Assembly (NCBI GenBank): GCA_009760855.2
Contig: WPIO01000049.1
Span: 1,385,001 to 1,449,000 of the forward strand
Source: Cristatella mucedo
Lineage: Eukaryota > Bryozoa > Phylactolaemata > Cristatellidae
Length of the DNA: 64,000 nucleotides
Direction of reading: 5' to 3'
The position numbers and the translations under genes were made by a program. The notes under the pieces are model-generated. The model made no database searches and was not told where the DNA came from. It worked only from the letters and a program-made list of their open reading frames with translations. The first letter of the stretch is position 1. Each line of letters opens with the position of its first letter. Positions 23,701 to 36,400 of this stretch are shown piece by piece.

Positions 23701-25787
23701 CCCTTCGCCCAGACTGGTGGTGGTGGGCAAGTGGTGGCCTCACCCTCTCCCCTTCCTGTGCACTCGCGTGGAACGAGGCACTCACAAGTTAGCGATGGTA
23801 GTGCAAGTACAACCTGCTTTTGAATTCGGAATTCAGCCGAGGCTGTTCGTTCTGATTGTGTGTGCTGTGTGCTGCGTCTCTTCTCCTCCCCCCCCCCACC
23901 ACCATCGCCTCGCTCTTCCCCAACGATCGTTGCTGTAGCTCATCCCCCATAGATTATAGTGAGAAGCAAACGGCTGGCCCCGACCGGTGAACGTTAAGTG
24001 GACAGCTTGAGGTTTCGGACTGATACGGAGGAAGAGGGAGCAGGAACTTCGTTATAGATGCTGTCGAGGTGGTTTGCGAAAATCCAACTACTTTGCCTGG
24101 CGGCCAACTGTCACCTTCACTGCTGCTTGGACAGGCAGCGCTGCTTGGCTCTCTCGCTCGATGTAATGGTGTCGCCGTGGTGTGCTAGCAGTTTGTGTCG
24201 TTGCTCGTGGACATGACATGTGGACCTGGTTCCTACCGATCTGTCTGTGGCTCAACGATGCCCTAAAGATAAAGTGGTCGTTACGCCGGATAGCTTTCTA
24301 TGGAGCGCTCATAACATAGGCAGCCTTTGGTGTATGTATACATGTATCTCCATCTGTAGCTTCCCGAGGCCACAGGGTCAAAGTGGATGTTACGCTGGAA
24401 CGTTTTCTATTACGCACCCAAGGTCTAAGCAGCTTTGGTTGCTCCGAGCTGTAGCCAGCAGACTTCATCTCCCAAAACAAAGAGACAGCGAGAGGCATGG
24501 CTGAGTCAGGAGAGCAGTCGAAGAAGGGAGTATCATCGAGGAGGGTGGAATTAAGTGAGGTAGAAATTAAGGAGTAATCAGATTAAGTTACGCCCGATAG
24601 AAAGAATGATGAGACAAGAGAGTGGCTTAAAATATGGAATTTGGTGCATTGTTTGAAGGGATTAGGGTTCGGGTGAGAGGGAGAAGTGTGCTTTATTGTG
24701 GCAGTTTCAGTGTCTGCAATGAACAAGCCTAGCGACCGAGGTTGCTGGAACCCCGAATCCGAATGCAAAGACTACTGGCAGAGGCCCAGCTGAGGCCAGA
24801 GGATAAAGACGGGCCTTTTTTCTTTTTCTGAGTGACTCACTGTGTTGCTAACTGGCAGGTTTCTCTTGCCTTCATCAAATATAAGAACGTAAGCTACCAT
24901 CCAAGTGTTGCAAGTGTTGGCAATATATGGTGTAGTGGGATTGAGAAAATTGCAGATGATGGAATGCTGGAAAGGATCCTAGCACAGTAGAACCAGTGTC
25001 ATCTGCAGAAAGCTAAGATTGCTCTTAGCGATTGTATCGGTAAGATGAGCATAAATTATGTGAATAAATAGACCTAAAACAGATGCTCTGTTTATGTAAT
25101 ATTTCAAAGATTTACTGAATGATCGGTAGCCATTGGCATCAACACTCTTAAATCCGGCTTAAAGATAAAACCTATAACGACGTGCTTAAATTAGAGTGCC
25201 ACCCAATACAGACGATATGCTTTGTAAGATCAAGGTCAAGCAGGAGGCATAAGCTGGAGACGTAGTAGCCATCACGGCATAAGGCTACCGCTGCTGGTAA
25301 CTGTGGCATGCTACTGAAATGATGGATTACGGCAGCGTAGTGCTCACTCACCACTGGTAATGATAAAGATGCCGGAAAGCTGTTTGTGGCTGCCACAGCT
25401 ATCCGATCAGCATCCCAATTTCAATCGCAATTAAAACAGTACCCGGTTTGTCTAACAGACTTTGAATAGATCGTTCATTCGTTATATGTTCATTCAGTCG
25501 TGTATGATTTCTCCACGTAGTGATCGCTGTCTTGCTAGACAGATTTTGTTGGGTTGAGCGGCATCTTTTTTTGACCACACTTCGTGTGGTCAAAGATGTT
25601 TGTTTTTGTGCTGACTGCTCTGTCCAATTTTGCGCTGCATGCCTTGTAGGCTCTGCAGTATAAGCAGAAGAATTACAAGGGCTTATTTACAAAGCTAGTA
25701 ACTAAACTAATGGATGAGTCTGACCATCGAATCGACTACAGAACTGCTGCTGCCATATTGGAGGAAGAGATCACAAAGCTGTCGTGA
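15464..25787 (+). CDS. GATB: GatB, mitochondrial glutamyl-tRNA(Gln) amidotransferase subunit B
   Basis: GatB is the tRNA-binding subunit of GatCAB, which converts Glu-tRNA(Gln) to Gln-tRNA(Gln) in mitochondria. Eleven phase-compatible GT-AG exons read: 15464-15549, 15959-16109, 18084-18396, 18882-19004, 19650-19763, 19885-19969, 20354-20621, 20820-20956, 22042-22120, 23014-23160, 25659-25787 (TGA). Together they give about 543 residues, normal for animal GatB. Family blocks in order: [19 protein letters not shown] (~34), [19 protein letters not shown] (~100), [18 protein letters not shown] (~178), [54 protein letters not shown] (~294) and the GatB/YqeY tail ([14 protein letters not shown], then the last two exons). 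The first exon (ATGG start) encodes an Arg/Ala-rich, acid-free leader typical of mitochondrial import; it is joined by inference because the frame at 15777-15958 has no ATG. Exon 7 carries an enlarged linker before the tail domain. SINE-A and LINE relics lie in the introns. Confidence 0.93.
15856..15896. repeat. (CCA)n / C-run in GatB intron 1
   Basis: About ten CCA triplets followed by a C run, just upstream of the proposed exon 2 acceptor (CATCGGCAG ending at 15958). Confidence 0.9.
16310..16390 (-). mobile_element. LINE-A 3' tail remnant
   Basis: TTTTTAAAGCGCCCCCGTAG and a later TGCATGCTGCAAAGG segment resemble the reverse complement of the LINE-A terminal region. Strongly decayed. Confidence 0.4.
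16409..16549 (-). mobile_element. SINE-A copy (tRNA-derived), GatB intron 2
   Basis: The minus strand reads GAGCTGGTTTGGTCCAGCGG (head with A box), then the B box region, then GTGAAGCGCCTGAATAGAGA and TTAAGTTCTCTTGGGGCGCT with an AT-rich end. This is one of the best copies. It lies antisense within GatB intron 2. Confidence 0.9.
16705..17230 (-). mobile_element. LINE-A fragment, GatB intron 2
   Basis: The minus strand carries decayed LINE-A reverse-transcriptase C-terminal sequence; CCAGTGCAGTGAGTCGGCAA and GTTTCAGGCTTTGGGAGCAT on the plus strand are the reverse complements of the HWLPV and LPKAWNSL regions. Many indels. Confidence 0.75.
17640..17732. repeat. (CT)n and C-rich tract in GatB intron 2
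   Basis: CT dinucleotides interrupted by a run of C. Confidence 0.9.
19345..19400 (+). mobile_element. SINE/LINE-A tail remnant in GatB intron 4
   Basis: AATTGAGTTCTCCTGAGGCG and then CTAGACAAATGAAT match the shared SINE-A/LINE-A 3' end. Confidence 0.5.
21797..21834. repeat. Poly-C tract in GatB intron 8
   Basis: About 38 bases, almost all C. The exact length is likely to be unstable in assembly. Confidence 0.95.
24240..24620 (-). mobile_element. LINE-B 3' region, GatB last intron
   Basis: Plus-strand text CCAGCAGACTTCATCTCCCA and ATGGCTGAGTCAGGAGAGCA is the reverse complement of the LINE-B 3' region seen near 4.5 kb. The segment at 24240-24330 is partly duplicated at 24365-24447 (AAAGTGG.TGTTACGC, GCAGCTTTGGT), an internal tandem duplication. 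Confidence 0.65.
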
Positions 25788-26399
25788 TGGCTCGTCACTG
25801 TACTGCCGGATCGGGAATCTGGCAGTTAGCTGCAGTGATCTACCGGGCTGAATCCAGTAACGAGCTATTCTTGATCTCAAGGGACACTAGCCAGTGTGGA
25901 TGCAGGCTGACGAAGACCAGGCCGTGCAAGCTTGGGCTAACTTTGGCTCTGGTCATTCGCTGTGCTTCTGTTGATGAATGTCAGCTCTGCTTACTTCTGT
26001 TACCAAATCCTGCATCATGCCACTGTATGTCTTTGAGCCCTAACCGCGATTAGGTGTTTCACAGTCCAGCTACTGTGTAGCTGGAAATGTTTCATCAATG
26101 TAGCCATCAAATTGTGTATTTTGGCCAGTTCACTTGCATTTATCGTTTTATGTTTTTCGAAACATTTATGTGAGACGGCTTGGATAATCGCTCTGTAATT
26201 CTTTTCCTTCATGATGGGCGGTAGGATTGCGTACGTGTGCTCCACTTTAACAAGTACTGAGAGGCTTGGCTCGCACGACAAATCCTGTTCTTTCGCTAAG
26301 CCGCAGTGCCTATTTTCAGTTTTTCTAATCTGCCGTTAGCCAGTCCACTCTTTGTAACAATTCACTCCGTGTGTAGGTGATGCCTATTATAAATCTACA
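25788..26399. other. GatB 3' flank
   Basis: Presumed 3' UTR and downstream DNA. I did not find a clear AATAAA within the first several hundred bases; the poly(A) site is unresolved. Confidence 0.4.
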
Positions 26400-26700
26400 G
26401 AGTAATGTAACTCCCACAGTGCCACAAAGGCCAAGCGGTTGTTACACGGGAGAGTTTTCTCAAGCGCAGTTAAAGCAAATACGGCTTACGGTACGCATAC
26501 GGTTGCTCCATCTCAAGGGAAAGCTACGAGCATAGCTGAGTCAGGAAAGCAGTCGGGGAACACGGGAGTAGCAGCGTAGGACGGCTGAAAAGGATGTGCT
26601 ACTGTCGGCAGCAGGAGAGTAGACGTCAATGCATACGAATGGTGGAAGCGAATCTTCGAGTACTTAGCATAACTGTAAGCCATGACCGCCAATGACTCGT
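26400..26700 (-). mobile_element. LINE-B 3' fragment
   Basis: On the minus strand a short frame encodes LLLPTVAHPFQPSYAATPVF, paralleling the copies at 4.4 and 45.6 kb. Plus-strand ATAGCTGAGTCAGGAAAGCA and GTTACACGGGAGAGTTTTCT are shared with the copies at 24.4 and 48.95 kb. Confidence 0.65.
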
Positions 26701-27039
26701 CAGCCATCGACTGTCGCTGTCAGCAGAGACCGATTGCCGCATGTCGCCGCCCGAGGGGCTACTGAAAGCAGTTGACATTGCTTGCATTATACACCCTGTT
26801 GAAGTGAAGCTAGTGTGACTGCAAATAACCCGGCAAAATATGGCAGCTTCGTTTAGTTGACCGCTGAAGAAAAATCCAGTGGTGACTGTCGAGCTATCTA
26901 ACGCAGCCACGTGTGCTCGGTAGCCCTTGTCCTCCGAGTGCAGGCAATTCGACCGTGTTAAATGAACAGCAGAACCGCGAGCAAGCAATCGCCCAACCAA
27001 CCTTTTCAGCCAGAACTGCCGTTTTCTTTCCTCGAATCG

Positions 27040-27368
27040 TTTAGCAATACCTCGTGCGGACCTCAAAACTTTTGGAGACCGTGCCTTTAGTTCGTATACT
27101 CCCAAAGCCTGGAACTCACTCCCGATGCATGTCATATCGTCCCATGATATGACAATATTTAAAAGAAGCTTAAAACACCAGTTTACTACAGCATTTACTG
27201 AGTCTTTGTGATTTTTCCTGAGCGTGCATACACGTGCTTACACTGTGCCTGCTGCCTGAGGATATTACCACCAATCATTTGGTAATGCATTCTTTACAGT
27301 ATGTAAAGTGCCTAGAAAGAGATTCAGTTGTTCTCTTCAGGCGCGCTATATAAATATATTATTATTAC
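27040..27368 (+). mobile_element. LINE-A 3' end
   Basis: It encodes the last reverse-transcriptase blocks (PKAWNSLP region around 27100), then the 3' UTR and the tail GTAAAGTGCCTAGAAAGAGA...GTTCTCTTCAGGCGCGC, ending in TATATTATTATT. 5' truncated. Confidence 0.85.
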
Positions 27369-28239
27369 CATGCAATCATGATCGCATGCAGCCGTGACCT
27401 TAACTAGGAATGGTGGTAAGGACAGTTACTGTAGGTACCTAAGATTTATGTAAGTGAGCCCCATTGTCAAGAACGTGCAGAGCAAATTCTTATTTAGACA
27501 CCTGTTACTAAGGAATTTCAATGGACTCACACTTTAATTAACAGACCTGTTTCGAACACGGAGCCGGTGGCTGAGAGCTACACAATTCTCCGCTGTGTCG
27601 CAATCATAAACGGTGCTTGAGGTTGTCAGCATTTGTTTTCACCTCTCAAAGTTGCCACTAGGACAAATGCTCCAAACCTCGTAACAATCCCATACAGCCC
27701 AAGCATCTGATACAAAAACTATTATTGAGGCTCATTCCAAAGGCTGTAACCCTATTGGAGTTTTTGGTTTCTCATTTTTCTTTTGAGATTCTTTAAAGTG
27801 ATCTTACATTTCGTCCGTCCATTCCTTGCTGGCTTTTTATCTATAGCCCTAAGACGAGACAGCCCTGCTGCCAACGGTCACAAGATCGCATTAGGCTTTT
27901 CTAGCCGAACTACTGCTAGAATTCTTCAAGCTTTGTGTTTTACATAGCTACTATGCTTCATTGTTAACACAAGCTGATGCTTTGCTACATCATCATTGAC
28001 TGAACAGTCCTGTCGTCGGATCGACATATCGAAGACTTATGAGAGCTCTTCACTGTACCTATTTTTCACATCAAACATCATCAATATCACAACTGTCTTC
28101 GGTTTCGACAGGCAGCACTGATTTGCCTGTGCCACGATCTTAGCTCAAAGACATGGATGTCGCAGGCAGAATTCGCAGCTGCCACGAGTCGGCCGTCGGA
28201 ATCAAGACTGAAGCCAGCCAAGCAGTAGCTAATTACTGG
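27369..28239. other. Intergenic stretch between GatB and FMR1
   Basis: No gene or recognisable repeat; moderately AT-rich. Confidence 0.4.
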
Positions 28240-28396
28240 GCCGTGAGAGCCAATGAGGTAAGGTGTTCGCCCTTCACGACCGAGGTCGCGTGTTCGAATC
28301 CTGCAGTGGGCGATCCCTTTGTTGCCAACTGCAAGTGGAGGTGATAGCCGTCAAGGCTTTTCTGCCACTGCACAAACAAGGCTGTTAAACAAGCTA
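28240..28396 (+). mobile_element. SINE-B copy (tRNA-derived)
   Basis: GCCAATGAGGTAAGGTGTTC (A box region), GGTCGCGTGTTCGAATCC (B box), CAGTGGGCGATCCCTTTG body and AAGGCTGTTAAACAAGCT tail match the copies at 49.0 and 53.9 kb. Confidence 0.85.
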
Positions 28397-29511
28397 ACAC
28401 TAATCTATCATTATCAATTGGCCTGCTATTTCTACACTAGACATCAACGATAGTAAGACTCCTTATCGACCACGAGCCATCTCCATAGGATCGATCGATC
28501 GATCGATTTGGCCACAAACCGAGATAAATTCTAGAAATACGAGGGATCCAAGTCCGGTGTTTGGGAACGTTGCTCGGAAGATGTGCGTGCCCCTTGTTCC
28601 TTATACATATTCCTTATACGGACTAAGTTATTTAATAATTTATTTATAATATTACAACATTAATAGTATAATAATAAACTTATACTACTATTTATTTAAT
28701 AATTAAATTTGATAAACTATTTAAATAATGTATTTAATAACTAATTTTAATTTTTACTTAGACTAATACGTTCTGTTCGACCAGGAATTTAATAGTAGCG
28801 GACGACGGCTATCCGTCAGGCTGCTTGGCAAACTCGTAGGATTCTTGGCCCCTTACTCAGCAGTGTCATCAGTGCACGAACTTAGTATTTATTATAAATA
28901 ATCTTATGACAAGGCTTGACACAATGAACACTAGTCACAGCTCTGATCATAGAGATCACGCCGTACACGACATGAGTGTCAAAAGCAATGAACACAAAAC
29001 TTTCCAAGAACGTGAGAAACCTTTGCTACACGAGGAGGACACGAGAGTACAGCATCAAATCACTCAGACTATGGAAATTACTCGGGAGATGGAGACACCA
29101 ACTCGGATGCACACAAGCAACCCCGAAGCAAAGATTCACATACGGTCAGGCGAACCAAAAAACCCACACGGCTGCTAGGCACTAGCGAATCAAATCATAG
29201 AATGGTAACACTTCTTGTGTAACAGAACCTTTTGTTGTCAACGGTATTCTAAGCACTGACAAGCGACCTAACTAGACCGCAAAACAGACAAGTCTGTCTG
29301 AATTACGAACCAAGTGCATTCAAACATGCCAACTAACTAAAGCAAGTAACGAAATCGCGTTAGTGAAAGCAGCCGCTCTGCGACGCGACCGGCACACTCA
29401 AGGAGCGACGCAAGCCGATGGCCATTGAACGGAAGCAGGCAGGCGGCTGCTGCTGCAGCCGCCTGCCTGCCTGCATCCCTCCGGCCGGCACGGTGCGCGA
29501 CGCAGACTCGG
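28397..29511. other. AT-rich region; probable FMR1 3' UTR at its right end
   Basis: Contains a (CGAT)4 run near 28491 and a very AT-rich stretch at 28600-28770. Minus-strand AATAAA candidates fall at 28888-28893 and about 28691; the former would give the FMR1 transcript a 3' UTR of about 620 nt. A plus-strand frame of 90 codons at 28906-29178 has no recognisable domain. Confidence 0.4.
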
Positions 29512-32500
29512 CTAAGGAGTCGTCGGCAAAGATGAGCTGCTGGGACAGCGGCGGCACTCGTGACTAACTACGGCTTCTCAGGAATGTTCACCGTGATGAG
29601 ACGAAAACACGAGAGACGATCCGAAACTCGCCCGAAGGAGGCGTCTCGAGGCACATCGAGCAGCCGAGCACCGACAGGTGCAGCTGAACCGGATGCCCGG
29701 CGGCGAGTGCATGACGGGAGGCAGCAGCAGCCGCTGCTGCTGCTGCCGCCACCGTTCGTCGAGCGGCTCTTTCGATGGCGAGCCAGAGGCTGGCTCCTCG
29801 AAAAATGACCTTCACCTACCGCCTGACTTGGCGTCTGCAGAAGCAGCAGGAGAGCTAGCGGCGCCATCGCCCTGAGCGGGTGCTTTAGCTGCAGCAGCAG
29901 CAGGGACAGGCACTCCTTTAACTTGAGCCGGCTGCTGCTGCGGCTGCTGCTGCGGCTGCTGCTGCTGAAGATCGGCAGTAGTAGCAGCAGCAGCAGCCGG
30001 CTGCTGCTGCCCTCTGGGTGGCTGCCGTTGTGACTGCTTCGGGCCGACGCCAGCTTGCTGCTGTCGGCCGGCGGCACCAACGCGAACACCGGTCTGTTGC
30101 TGCTGCTGCTGCTGCCGGCTGCCTCCGCCGCTCTTGTCGGCAGCCGACGGCGGCTGCTGCTGGTCGGAGTCGCTCGCGGCGCTGTCGGCGGCCTTGACCT
30201 TGCTTCGCTGGTCGGGTCGGGCAGCAGGCCGACCTTCGGTCGGCTTCGATGTGCGGTCGTCCTGTCTCCTTGGCTCGCGTGCGTTCCCTTGGGCTGCTGC
30301 CGCAGCGCCTCTCTGCTGCTGCTGAACCTCTCGGGCGTCGGCGAATTCTGCAGGCCGAGCGTCGTCTACGTAGACAACGAACGTCGAGTGCACCAACGCT
30401 CGCTCGTCACGGCTTCAATCAATGCTTCCGTGCATGCGCATCGCCGAGACCGGCGATCGAGTGCTCGGAGACCGGCGAAAGGTGAATGCACCCAACCAAC
30501 GCGCTTCTCGGCACAAACAAACCAGCGAGCAAGCGAGCTCCCGCAGGCCGTCAGGCATAGTCGGCAAGTAGCAGCACAAGGTAAAATGTCAGCATCAGAG
30601 GGAGTCGGCTGCTTCAAAAAATAAACTCCTGTTCTTCTTCGACATGAGGCAAAGCATAGCACACATGCTTGTGGATTTGAACCTGGGCCTATCGTTTCAA
30701 CGGCTATCTATCTGCCCCCACCCCTTGACGAGTGGACCAGGCAGGCGTGACATGTAGGCCACGTGACTGTACATCGAGGCCGCACGGCCAACGATCCAGA
30801 CAGACGAACGCACGGTTGGCCGCACGCACGGGAAACGCAGCAGGTCCGCCGATTAGTTGCACCGGACGGGGGGGGGGTGGCTTGTCCTCACATCACTACC
30901 TCCTTACTGTAGCAGCAGCAGCAGCCGTGCCGCTATCACTAAGCCAGGCAAAAATCACGATCCAGGCAAAACCAAGAAAACCAGGCAAAGATCAGGCAAA
31001 AAGAGCACGTGCCACTAAGACAATGTGTCCTTACAGCTCAGCACTCGGCGTCGTCGGCAACACGTGCCGACGAGCAGACCAAATCGCCGGCCTCCTGACA
31101 CCTGGCACACGAGCACGGGAAGGGGGAGGGGCCGGCGGCTCGGCGCCGAAAGGCAAGAGAGGCGGTCGAGTGAAAAAAGACGGCTAAAAAGCCGCTAAAA
31201 GGCACTCACCTCGTCCCGAATCCCGAGATGCAGCAGCAGCAGCCTCCGATCGGTCGCCGACCGCTGCCTCGCTGCGTCTGCCACCTCTCAACGACTCGCG
31301 CGGCTGACGGTAGCCGTAGTTGCCACTGCCTCGGTCATCCCTGCTATCGGAGAGAAAGCCGGTGTCTTGGTCTGCTTGGTTCTGCCTCGGGCTGCTCCAC
31401 TGGCCACGCCCTCGGCCACGTCCGCCGAACGGGCGCCTCGGGCGGCCACCACCGCCTCGCGGAGGCCGCCAGTGGCCCTCGTCGCTGCTGCCATTGTGGT
31501 TCCGGTAGTCCTCTTCCTCGGGACTCACCGGCGCCGACCAGTCGAGGACGGCCCTGCCGTCAGACGCCTGCTGCTGCTGCTGCTGCTCGGCAGCACGATC
31601 GGGCCAGCCGTAACGATTACCGCGGCCGCGGCCTCGACTGCCGCTGCCGCCGCCAGGGCGTCTCTCGTGGTGCTGAGACTCGTATCCTTCTCTGCGAGTG
31701 ACGAACGAGCGGGTCAACGTTATAGACTGGGAGGTCGAGGCCGCTGAAGCAACGAAGCAGGCTGCTGCCGCTGCCGCCGAGATCTCACCCGTCGCTGAAT
31801 GCGCCTCCTCTGCCCGATGCAGCGTGCACTCCGTCGCTGCTGAAGCTCGACTCGGCTGCACGCAGCTCCTGCTCCAGATGATGCAGCTCCAGGCGCATCT
31901 CGTCCAGCTCCTTCGAAAAAAAGGTCAGAGAGAAAAGGTCAGCATTCGCTGCTCCGGCGGAAGGACCGTATGACCGAGTTACTACTACACGCCCCCCACC
32001 CTCTGCAGCCATGCGCGCGAGAGCGAATGCCAAGGGGCCTGCACCTTCTGCTGAAGTATCGTGTATTCCATCAGCACCTCCGCATTGTCTATGCAGGTGA
32101 CGGTTCCAACGAATATGAAAGGCACGTGGCCCTGCAACGAACGCACGGCGAATGCACGGCGAGAAAAATAGACAGCATCACGCCGAGACTCGTGCCGACA
32201 GCACGAGTCTCGTCAGTCTCAACGCCCCTCCCCTTTTCCAGTATCGACTGGAAAACCGGCTGCTGCTGCTAAGGAACCCCACTTCGTTGCTCTGCAAAAG
32301 CGTGCTTCACCACACGAGAGTCGAGCTTGCCCACACGGCCGTGCGCAGGCCAGCGAACGCCGGGCACGAGCTAACCGCGCTGCTTGCGTGAAGCAAACCT
32401 CGGCTGGCCGGCTCGCGTGCTGGCTCACGGCTCGACGCTCGAACGAACTGGGGGGGGGCAGCTTGACTTGCTGTGTGCTCCTCGGAAGAGCAGACCCTAC

Positions 32501-33436
32501 CCCCAACGATATGCAAGCTGGCTGCTTCTGGTCTGCCGCGATCTGCCGCTGCCCGTGGTTGTAATCGCATGAGCTGCGACTGGGGCTCCAGGCTCTCAAG
32601 GAGCAGGATGAAAGTTTGCAATTGCACGGAGACGGACCGAAGCAAGCTCCTTGCAAGCATAACAGCTCTAGGGCTGCTCAGCGCCGACGACTCCTCTGTG
32701 GACATTAACGACGTCACGACACGCCTCAGGGATGGCTTCGCTCTAGAACTAGCCGAGGCACGGCAAGCGACCATCGAACACCCCACCCACCCCCCTCCCC
32801 CAGAAAACCACGACGGCGCCAAGAACGCCTCCCCCCCCCAGCTCTCGGTCGAGTGGGTGCCAGCAAAGCCGTACCGTTTGCCTAGGAGCCTGCGAATCGC
32901 TGTCGCCCTGAATCTTGACTCGAACAACTCCCGACGCGTCCACTAGGTCCTGTATATTCTTGCCGCTCCGTCCGATTATCCGACCGACAAGCTCGGACGG
33001 CACTTGCACCACCGTCTGCGTGTACTCGAGCATGTGGCGAGCTTTCTTGACGGCCTCCTCGGTCTGAAAAAATGATGAACAGGCGTGAGAGCTACCGCAG
33101 GCGGAAGTCGATCGCCACGGATGAAATGCCGCACGAACGAACTGACGACTCATCGAGTGCACGACGAGCCCGCCAAGCGTTGCCAAGCAAGCGTTGCCAA
33201 GCCTTACTTTGCCCTGGATGCGAAACGTCGATGTCGTGTCGATAAGTTCAATGCTCATGATGCCTTCAACCTCACGCGCTTGGATTATGTTGGAGCCGTG
33301 CGAACCGATTGCCAAGCCAACCAAGTCTTCCTTCACTCTGAATTCCTCCACAAATAGAGGATGCTTTAAGGCAAGCTTGCTATTCTGAAAGGTGGAACAA
33401 CACCATTCAAAGAGAGCTCAAGTAGACTCTCTCCCC

Positions 33437-33482
<46 letters not shown>

Positions 33483-36400
33483 CTGTCTCTCTCTTTCTGT
33501 CTCTCTCTTTCTGTCTCTCTCTTTCTGTCTCTCTCTTTCTGTCTCTCTCTTTCTGTCTCTCTCTTTCTGTCCGTCTGTCTCTCTTTCTGTCTGTCTGTCT
33601 CTCTTTCTGTCTCTCTCCCTCTCTCTCTCTTTCTGTCTCTGAGCCCAAAAAGCTCAGTGGAACTTTACTAGAACTGAGCAGAAGAACTTTTTGTTGGCAC
33701 TATACGACAAGAACTGCTTTGTCAGTTGTCCAGGGGCAATTGGATTGGCGGTTTGTGTCGTGTGCTGCACGCCCCTCCCCCCAAAAAAAAACCAGCGACA
33801 GGCCACCATCTGTAACACAACGCCTAGCACCAAAGGCTAGCTACGCTTTGCAATCCAGGTTAGACCCTGGGGTTAAGGTGCTTGCTTTTTTGACGGCTAA
33901 TGTCAAGATGCCCGAGCCCTTCGGCATCGATGCGAAGCACCACAAAAGTCTCTCGGTTCTCTTACGGCCGCTGGACACTAGCGAGCACGATCATCCGGTG
34001 CGTGCGCGCTGCCACTACCGCGGCCATGCGGCCACCGCTTCCTGGCCTGCACTGGAACGCACGCAGCCGCAGCAGTGCACGCGCCCAGAAGAACAACCGA
34101 AGCGAACATCAGCGCGCAGGCGTCCGTTCGGGCGGGCAAGCTGAAGCAGTTGCCGAGCGATCGCACAGCGCGCGACCAATAGCCAATGAAAAGACCAACA
34201 GAATAAAGGAGCTCGCGCCGAAGCAAACACGGCGACGGCCGGCAGCTCGGCCGCATGCCGCTCTGACCGGCTCAGGACTGCCGCAGTGGCGCCCGTAACT
34301 CAAAAGCCTCGCTGCGCTCGCACTACGAGCGCAGCAAGCGACCACTTACCGTGCCGCACTGCACGACGGTAGAGAGAGAGAAAAGCAAAAAGAATGTGTG
34401 CGCGCTGTGCGACATCTTCACCACGGGGAAGACGGAAAAAGAGGAGAGAGAGGGGGAGGGAGGGAGGGAGGGAGGGAGGGAGGGAAAGCCGGCGAAATGC
34501 TCCGAGCAAGGTGCCCGGAGGCGGCGGCGACAATACCTGGAGGCGAGCAGCAGCCTCGTCGAGCTGCTGCTTCAGCTGCATCGTCTGGCGAAGCTGCTGC
34601 ACGTGCAGACTCTCCATCACCTTGCAGCGGCGAATCGCCGCCTCGTCCGTGCTCTGCGGCGCACGGAGGAGGAGAGCTAGAGAGCGGGCCGGGCGCCACT
34701 GCTGCCGCCGCTGCTATGCCTCACGATGCTGCAATGCCGCACGATGCCGACCAAAAAGAGCGCAGCGACGGCGGCAGCAGCAGCAGCAGAGCAGCTGGAT
34801 CGACGGGTGCTTCGATCGGGCGCTGGGGCTGGGTGGACACCCGAGGCCTTAGCAACCGGAGTTTGAAGTCTGGCTTATAGACAATAGTGCTTCCGGTTTA
34901 CCCACACCCAATGTAATGCAGCTTCGCATGCTCGCTCTAATGCCAATGGCCTCCCAACTTCCAAACAACCCAATGGGGGCAGGGGGGTTGCCCATCGCTG
35001 GGCCAGGCTGGTTGAGGTCAATTCCACGAGAACGTGCATTCGCAATTGAATGAAATTTGGTGAGTAACCGCGGTATACCGGTGTCTATTAAGGGGAATCA
35101 AAACTGCAGCTTATTAAAACGATGCTTTAATTAGAAATGGCAGGCGGATTGCAGTTATTTGTGGGACCTGACAACACAAATCAAATGAATAGCAGCTGAC
35201 GGGATTGCGCATCAAGGACTCGATCGCACATCGGGCAGGCAGGTAGACATATTTGGCAGCAGAGGCAGCAAGAAGAACAGAGCCGTCAAGCTAACTCACC
35301 ACAACCACAATCTCATGGCTGTTTGCATCGAATGACACCATCTGAGCCTTGCAGATGGTTATGAAGTAGTTGTGCACACCCGGTAGCTGAGAGCTGAAAT
35401 GAGAAGCAAACAGCTCCAGCGTGCGATCTGTAGTCACTTTGAACCCAGCATGCACTTGTAATGACATGCAGGGAGGGGAGTCAAAAATCCAGTAAAATAA
35501 AGCAGGATCGAGCAACACGTCAACGTTGCCAGGCTCTGGCTCTAAGAATAATAATTCAATTGCCGGAGTAAGGAAGCAGAGAGTGGGAAGGATGGTCCAA
35601 TGATGAATCGTCCCGGAATCGAGTCACCCAGCACCCTGCTCTTCATGATCCTGCACCCATGTTGCTAAGGCACTGCCAGACTGCAATAATCAGGCACGGC
35701 TTTGAACCAGCAGGCAAAGCCGGATAGGATGCTATGAGAAATCGAGATTCGGGCTCCTCATGCCCGGATCAACGATTCAGAACAATCATTCGCAAGAGCA
35801 AGCCCAAAAGAAAGAGGGAGGAAAAAATTGTAAAAACTAGGCTACACGGAAAAGCCAAATGTCACTACAAAGTGCTGCCCTGGGCCTGGACAGGTTATCG
35901 AATCACTCGAGATGAAACAAGGAACGGTATTGCTTTGGTATAAGAAGACCAACTACCCCAAGGTGAGTGCTGCCGAAAGAGGTCAGCTAAACCAAAGACT
36001 TTGGAAGCGAGGTAAGGCTACCATCCGATGTGTATAAACGGTTGTTGCCAACAACCTTGATCATATTGGCAGCTGCACCGATCCACTTCTTTCTGCTGCC
36101 TTCTTGAGGGCCAAATTGCTTGAGCCTTAATTTTCGGGGGGGGGGAAGAGAGAGAGATGTACATGCCAATAGGTGGAGGCACAAGTATTGCAGCTAGGAC
36201 CCCCCAGCGCACGTGCAGCACATCCCGTGTCCGCTCAGGGCAGCACGGAGCCACTTGAGCCAGCCACCTTTGCAGCATGGCGAGGCAGCACCAGAGAGCA
36301 GAGAGACGTGCGCTCGGAGGCAGCGGCTGGCAAAGGCAAGCAGGCAGAGCAGCTCACTAGGTCCACAGTTCCTGCGGCACCGAGATGCAGCACTTCTTGA

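Noticed and set aside
29840-30330. Disease-like unstable CAG expansion in FMR1
   Set aside because: The triplets are heavily interrupted (CAA, CCG, GCG), and the longest pure run is short. The vertebrate expansion is a 5' UTR CGG repeat, which was not seen.
31228-31747. Plus-strand open frames opposite the FMR1 RGG exon
   Set aside because: Antisense shadows of a GC-rich coding exon; the minus strand has the family domains and matching splice sites.
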